From: Staphylococcus debuckii
Lineage (GTDB): Bacteria > Bacillota > Bacilli > Staphylococcales > Staphylococcaceae
DNA: 64,000 nt
Direction of reading: 5' to 3'
Assembly (NCBI RefSeq): GCF_003718735.1
Contig: NZ_CP033460.1
Span: 2,170,001-2,234,000, forward strand
Positions 59,637 to 64,000 of this stretch are shown here, in pieces. The position numbers were made by a program, and so were the translations under genes. The notes under the pieces were generated by a model. It had not been told where the DNA came from, ran no database searches, and worked only from the letters and a program-made list of their open reading frames with translations. Every line of letters begins with the position of its first letter. Position 1 is the first letter of the stretch.

Positions 59637-60892
59637 AGTAAAAGTTCCTCTTCGAAGACATCTGTTTCAGTTAAAATCACATCGACAGTATTTCCTGCGT
59701 GGAAACCTCTTGTACCGCTTGGTAACATTACCATAGCGTTGCTGTGTGCAATGGCTACTACTGCACCTGATTTATTAAATCCTGAAGGCACGACTGTAGC
59801 TTCCATTCCATTTAAAGTGGCTTTAGATCTGATAAAACGTGTGAATGGGTTTGCTTTTTTGAAATCTTCCATTAAAGTGGCTTTCACTACTTGCGGGAAT
59901 TTCTCATTCGCATGCATCATATTTAAGACACCTGTTTTAACAAATAATTGGAAGCCTGTGTAACAAGCTGATGGGTTGCCAGATAAGCCGAATAAATATT
60001 TACCCTGCGCCACTGCTACAGTTGTAACACTACCTGGTCGCATTTGTACTTTATTGAATAATACTTCAGCATCCAATGCTTTATAAATTTCAGGGAGATA
60101 GTCGAAGTCACCTACTGAAACACCACCTGTAGTGATTACCATATCGTGCGTTTCCATCGCTTGTTTGACGACAGCAATACTGCTTTCTAAATCATCTTCT
60201 TGAATTTTATACATTTCGCCTTCTAAGCCGAATTGATTTAACAAGCCTTCAATCATTGGTCCATTTGAGTTACGAATCTTGCCAGGCTCTAATTCGTCGC
60301 CAACATCTAATAACTCACTGCCTGTTGCGATAATAGCGGCAGATGGTAATTTATGCACAGGAACCTCTGTATAGCCGAATGTTGCTAGTACTGCAATTCC
60401 GCCCGCATTAATACGTTGTCCTTTTTTCAATACGACATCGCCGACTTCTGTTTCTTCACCTTTTAAAGAAACATTTTCATTATGAGCAAACGGTTTACGA
60501 ATAGTGAATGTATGGTCGCCTTCTTTAGTTTGTTCTAACATTACCACTGCATCTGCGCCTGAAGGAACTTCAGCACCTGTCATAATACGTACGGCTTTAT
60601 TTGGCCCCACCGTTTTATCAGATACAGAACCTGCGCCGATATGGTCAATCACTTCAAACTCAATACGGTTATCGCCACTTGCACCTACTGTATCTTCACT
60701 TCTTAACGCGAAACCGTCATAAGGAGATTTATTAAAACGCGGAATTTCATAAGTTGCTACAATATCTTCTGCAAGTACATAACCTAAGCTTTGATTTAAA
60801 GGAACATTTTGTACTTCAGTATGGATTTCTTGTTCTACGACGCGTTTAATGGCTTCCTTAACTGGAATAGGATTTCTTTTTTCAACTGGCAT
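59633..60892 (-). CDS. moeA: Molybdopterin molybdenumtransferase MoeA
   Basis: 419 residues. Inserts molybdate into adenylylated molybdopterin. RFNKSPYDGFALRSED (substrate loop), TGAEVPSGADAVVMLEQT, TTGGVSVGDFDYL and LSGNPSACYTGFQLFV are all there. Start has a GGAG-type site; divergent from moaC with a shared 64-bp control region. Confidence 0.95.
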   Translation of the reverse strand: MPVEKRNPIPVKEAIKRVVEQEIHTEVQNVPLNQSLGYVLAEDIVATYEIPRFNKSPYDGFALRSEDTVGASGDNRIEFEVIDHIGAGSVSDKTVGPNKAVRIMTGAEVPSGADAVVMLEQTKEGDHTFTIRKPFAHNENVSLKGEETEVGDVVLKKGQRINAGGIAVLATFGYTEVPVHKLPSAAIIATGSELLDVGDELEPGKIRNSNGPMIEGLLNQFGLEGEMYKIQEDDLESSIAVVKQAMETHDMVITTGGVSVGDFDYLPEIYKALDAEVLFNKVQMRPGSVTTVAVAQGKYLFGLSGNPSACYTGFQLFVKTGVLNMMHANEKFPQVVKATLMEDFKKANPFTRFIRSKATLNGMEATVVPSGFNKSGAVVAIAHSNAMVMLPSGTRGFHAGNTVDVILTETDVFEEELLL

Positions 60893-60956
60893 AATTTATC
60901 TGCTCCTAACATTCATTTTATTTCGTGCTATAATAATTTAAGCGAGGAGGAATAGC

Positions 60957-61442
60957 ATGTCTGAATTTACTCATATCAATGAACAAGGTAATGCGAAGAT
61001 GGTTGATGTTTCGGAAAAAGAAATTACGAAACGTACAGCTACCGCACATTCAAGCATTACAGTTAATCAAGACATTTATCAACAAATTATAGATCATACA
61101 AATAAGAAAGGTAATGTGTTGAATACTGCACAAATCGCAGGAATTATGGCCGCAAAGAATACGTCCACAATTATTCCTATGTGCCACCCGCTCTCACTTA
61201 CTGGAATCGATATTGCATTCGAATGGGATACAACATCATCTTATACTTTAAATATTGAAGCTACAGTTTCAACTTCTGGTAAAACAGGTGTAGAAATGGA
61301 AGCTTTGACTGCTGCTTCTGCTACTGCCTTAACTGTTTACGATATGACCAAAGCTTTAGATAAAGGGATGGTCATCGGAGAAACATATCTGCTTACTAAA
61401 TCTGGTGGTAAATCCGGCGATTACCGTCGAGAATCTAAATAA
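60957..61442 (+). CDS. moaC: Cyclic pyranopterin monophosphate synthase MoaC
   Basis: 161 residues. Second half of the first cofactor step. [32 protein letters not shown] and [20 protein letters not shown] with KSGGKSG near the end are diagnostic. GAGGAGG precedes the ATG. The only moa gene on the plus strand. Confidence 0.96.
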   Translation: MSEFTHINEQGNAKMVDVSEKEITKRTATAHSSITVNQDIYQQIIDHTNKKGNVLNTAQIAGIMAAKNTSTIIPMCHPLSLTGIDIAFEWDTTSSYTLNIEATVSTSGKTGVEMEALTAASATALTVYDMTKALDKGMVIGETYLLTKSGGKSGDYRRESK

Positions 61443-61499
61443 TATTCTTTATTTAAATTATATACCCGTTCTGAGATATTTAATTTAAACAGAACAAAA

Positions 61500-61562
61500 T
61501 ACGGAATTGTTGAGCCTCTCTTTTTTCAAAAAAGAACAGACCCAATGATTCCGTTTTTTAGT
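61500..61562. terminator. Terminator between moaC and moaB
   Basis: ACGGAAT/ATTCCGT outer arms with a TTCTTTTTTGAAAAAAGA-like inner pair and a T-run after it. Convergent genes on both sides. Confidence 0.6.
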
Positions 61563-61620
61563 ATCATACATCCTATTATATACTATTCTTACTTAGCTAT
61601 TAATCGTCTATAAGGATGAT

Positions 61621-62133
61621 TTATTTAGTCAACTCATGAATTAAATGATTTAATTCTGGTTTAATCAATTTGTTTAATGCAAGTTTCACTGCACCTGTTG
61701 AACCTGGCACAGAGAAAATAAGTTGTTCTCCTACTGTACCTGCTACTGCACGTGAAAGTAATGCACGGGTGCCGACATCTTCCGCATAACTTAAATATCT
61801 GAACAATTCCCCGAACCCTTCAATTTGTTTAGTTAGTAATGGAGTTACCGCTTCAATCGTCACATCACGTTGCGCAATACCTGTTCCGCCTGTCGTAACA
61901 ATCACATCTACATCTTCAGCCAACCATTGTTGAATTTGTTCTGTAATCGCTTGCTTATCATCTTTGACAATAGCATAATGCTCTGGTTTAATTTCTACAT
62001 TAATTTCCGACAATAATTCTTTAGCTAAGTTTCCGCCTTTATCTGTTTCTTCAGTTCTCGTATCTGAAACAGTTAATACTGCACATTGGATATCTCTGTC
62101 TAACTTAACGTTTACATGTTCGTTCTTTGTCAT
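61621..62133 (-). CDS. moaB: Molybdenum cofactor adenylyltransferase MoaB/MogA
   Basis: 170 residues. [37 protein letters not shown] and the C-terminal [13 protein letters not shown]. It adenylates molybdopterin for MoeA; trimeric in relatives. Called MoaB in S. aureus. 32 nt after moeB. Confidence 0.94.
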   Translation of the reverse strand: MTKNEHVNVKLDRDIQCAVLTVSDTRTEETDKGGNLAKELLSEINVEIKPEHYAIVKDDKQAITEQIQQWLAEDVDVIVTTGGTGIAQRDVTIEAVTPLLTKQIEGFGELFRYLSYAEDVGTRALLSRAVAGTVGEQLIFSVPGSTGAVKLALNKLIKPELNHLIHELTK

Positions 62134-62164
62134 TTATTCAACCTCCGTTATTATTATTCTCTTT

Positions 62165-63166
62165 CTAGCCTAACAGTTGATTCATTAATTTAATAGCCTC
62201 AGTAGGCTTCGTCATCCCATGTATTAACATTCTTCCGCCAGAGAAACTGACAATGCGATGACCGTTGAATTCAAAGCGCAACATATAGGGATTAGCATGA
62301 TATTGAATATGATGGGCTTCTAAATATTGTTTCAACATTTCCTGGGTAATATTTTCATTGCTATATTGCACCGTATCTCTGCCGCACAATGTCGCAAATT
62401 GCTGGTCTGTTTGGTGCAAGTGAGGATAAGTCGGATGTTCTCCGCAAGTCGTACAATGTGGGTCAAACATGCGGCTGAATCCAAAAGTATAGTGTGTCCC
62501 TTCCCAAATATCGCCATAGGTCAGTTTAGGTGTGAAAGGCGTTTCAGTTAAAATTTTTAAAGCATCGCGCAATTGCAAACTCGTCGTCATTGTAACGGCG
62601 GGTTGGATGACCCCTACTGTGTCACATGTCATATTAATGACTGGCAGTTGCGGCATCACACAATTGAAACAAGGCGTTTGACCCGGGATAAAGGCTGCTT
62701 CTATATAGGTACTCTGAACCACCCCACCATAAATCCAAGGTATATTATATTTATACGCAAAATCATTCACTAATAAACGCGTATCAAAGTTATCTGTAGC
62801 ATCTAAAATTAAATCTACATTCTGTGCATGCTTTTCTAAAAATAATGCATTCACTTGTTCAATGTAGGCATCTATTTCTATATCTTCACGAATTTCTTTT
62901 AATCTAGATTCGGCCGCAATCACTTTAGGCAATGCTTCTTTGGCATCTTGTTCAGTATACATCGTTTGGCGCTGTAAATTACTGAATTCGATATAATCGC
63001 GATCTACAATCGTCAATTTTCGCACACCTGCACGTGCTAAACCATCTGCAAGATGTGTCCCTAAAGCGCCCATTCCGATAATCAAAACATGTTTTTGAGC
63101 GATTTTTTCTTGACCTTCCACTCCAATATTTTTAAATAATATTTGTCGTGAATAGCGTTCATTCAT
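62165..63166 (-). CDS. moeB: Molybdopterin synthase sulfurylase MoeB (ThiF/HesA family)
   Basis: 333 residues. E1-like adenylyltransferase: ATP loop GMGALGTHLADGLARAG, DRDYIEFSNLQRQ, DATDNFDTRLLVND, TPCFNCVMP and C-terminal CTTCGEHP zinc cysteines. It adenylates the MoaD C-terminus; the same fold serves thiamin (ThiF), but the neighbours favour MoeB. Confidence 0.9.
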   Translation of the reverse strand: MNERYSRQILFKNIGVEGQEKIAQKHVLIIGMGALGTHLADGLARAGVRKLTIVDRDYIEFSNLQRQTMYTEQDAKEALPKVIAAESRLKEIREDIEIDAYIEQVNALFLEKHAQNVDLILDATDNFDTRLLVNDFAYKYNIPWIYGGVVQSTYIEAAFIPGQTPCFNCVMPQLPVINMTCDTVGVIQPAVTMTTSLQLRDALKILTETPFTPKLTYGDIWEGTHYTFGFSRMFDPHCTTCGEHPTYPHLHQTDQQFATLCGRDTVQYSNENITQEMLKQYLEAHHIQYHANPYMLRFEFNGHRIVSFSGGRMLIHGMTKPTEAIKLMNQLLG

Positions 63167-63249
63167 ATTTTTTATCCTTTCTAAAGTACATTACTTTTAT
63201 TATATGATGATTCTCAGCACGACACAATTTTCCAATCTTTCTTTTTAAA

Positions 63250-63302
63250 AAAGACAATAAACCCGACATGCACTGAAATATATTCGGTGCTATGCCGGGT
63301 TA
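63250..63302 (-). terminator. Terminator after modC
   Basis: AACCCGGCATAGCAC/GTGCATGTCGGGTTT with one mismatch, T-rich after on the minus strand. Confidence 0.7.
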
Positions 63303-63314
63303 CTTTCAAAAAAG

Positions 63315-63923
63315 CTATGAACCTATTGTAATAATCTCATCTGCAAGCTGCTCAGCTTCATAGTTTGAATGTGTCACAAAAATAATCGGAATCTGCCATT
63401 CATCAAACATGCGTTTCACTAAATGCATACTCTCTTCTTTCGTAGCATCATCCAAGCTTGAGAAGGGTTCATCTAAGAGCAGGATATCCGGGCGTGTACT
63501 CAATGCTCTGGCGAGTGCGACACGCTGGGATTCTCCTCCAGATAAACGTGCAGGATATTGTTTCGTTAAATGCGTAATATTTAGTTGGTGCATCAATGCA
63601 TCAATATGTTCTGACGGTTTTGCCATAAAAGTAATATTTTGCATGACCGTCATATTCGGAAAGAGCTGATAATCTTGGAATAAGTAACCGATACCGCGAT
63701 CTTGAATTTTTACATTCACATCTTTTTCAGTATCTGTTAATAAGTGATCATCAATCTTAATATAAGCTCGATCAGCTTTACGCAAGCCTGCAATCATATT
63801 TAGAACTGTGGTCTTACCGATACCTGAAGGGCCTCTGATAGCATATATCTTTGGCTGGTCTTCATTAATATCAAGTTGGATTAAATGGTCACGCAACTGA
63901 TATTCGATTTGGATGGTCAGCAT
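63315..63923 (-). CDS. modC: Molybdate ABC transporter ATP-binding protein ModC
   Basis: 202 residues. Walker A GPSGIGKTTVL, Q-loop FQDYQLFPNM, signature LSGGESQRVALARAL, Walker B ILLLDEPFSSLD. It lacks the C-terminal Mop/TOBE domain of E. coli ModC (352 residues), as in staphylococci. It overlaps modB by 7 nt. Confidence 0.9.
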   Translation of the reverse strand: MLTIQIEYQLRDHLIQLDINEDQPKIYAIRGPSGIGKTTVLNMIAGLRKADRAYIKIDDHLLTDTEKDVNVKIQDRGIGYLFQDYQLFPNMTVMQNITFMAKPSEHIDALMHQLNITHLTKQYPARLSGGESQRVALARALSTRPDILLLDEPFSSLDDATKEESMHLVKRMFDEWQIPIIFVTHSNYEAEQLADEIITIGS

Positions 63924-64000
63924 TTAGTCCACCTCAAATATTTGTCTCGGTTAATCATATTGATAGTTCCGATAACAGTGATTGCAAAGGCAACGAGTAC
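63917..64000 (-). CDS. modB: Molybdate ABC transporter permease ModB, C-terminal end only
   Basis: The last 27 residues of a reading frame entering from the right edge (VLVAFAITVIGTINMINR, then DKYLRWTKC and stop), a final membrane helix and basic tail. Stop TGA lies inside the modC start (ATGCTGA). Named from position before modC. Confidence 0.65.
   Translation of the reverse strand, partial: VLVAFAITVIGTINMINRDKYLRWTKC

Noticed and set aside
62332..62773. Short frames on both strands within moeB
   Set aside because: They overlap the intact moeB gene and show no independent start signals or protein features.

Overview
The window is low-GC Firmicute DNA and almost certainly a Staphylococcus chromosome. 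The evidence is the S10-spc-alpha ribosomal order without map between adk and infA, a SarV-type Sar regulator beside the molybdenum cofactor genes, FmhB/FemX beside an RND exporter, and a glcU-gdh pair. A coagulase-negative species of the carnosus/simulans type is my guess only; species cannot be fixed from this sequence.

Layout. 1-1680: a MarR regulator and the start of a divergently numbered (minus strand) drug-efflux MFS gene, plus the terminator that originally belonged to rplM-rpsI. 1698-14495: a 12.8 kb integrated element bounded by 16-bp direct repeats, one of which is the last codons of rpsI. Its right half is a mobilisation core (XRE repressor, DUF961 protein, FtsK/TcpA-like coupling ATPase, Rep_trans/NicK-like relaxase, small excisionase-like protein, tyrosine integrase) in the same order as the ICEBs1/Tn916 processing module. 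No mating-pore genes are present, so it looks like an integrative and mobilizable element that borrows a conjugation channel. Its left half is cargo: a full type I restriction-modification system (hsdM, hsdS, hsdR), a RadC-like JAB protein and a decayed FRG-domain gene.

14481-33136 is core translation machinery on the minus strand: rpsI, rplM, truA, the ECF transporter energising module (ecfT, ecfA2, ecfA1), then rplQ, rpoA, rpsK, rpsM, rpmJ, infA, adk, secY and the spc and S10 genes up to rpsJ. 33476-43371 holds housekeeping and metabolic genes: a small membrane protein, a purine permease, topB, a GNAT protein, glcU-gdh (glucose uptake and oxidation), an AEC transporter, two small proteins and an amidohydrolase. 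43389-56014 has a permease paired with the amidohydrolase, an RND exporter, fmhB (first glycine of the pentaglycine bridge), a VOC protein, a MarR-MFS pair, and an ABC exporter with its own two-component system. 56363-64000 has sarV and a nearly complete molybdenum cofactor and molybdate uptake cluster (moaA, mobA, moaD, moaE, mobB, moeA, moaC, moaB, moeB, modC and the end of modB).

Most interesting: the rpsI element, its candidate oriT (a perfect 12-bp inverted repeat between coupling and relaxase genes), direct-repeat integrase arm sites at both ends, several strong palindromes in its control regions, and the stranding of the host rpsI terminator 12.8 kb from its operon. Outside the element, an MFS gene seems to lack any standard start codon, and several dyads look like local operators.
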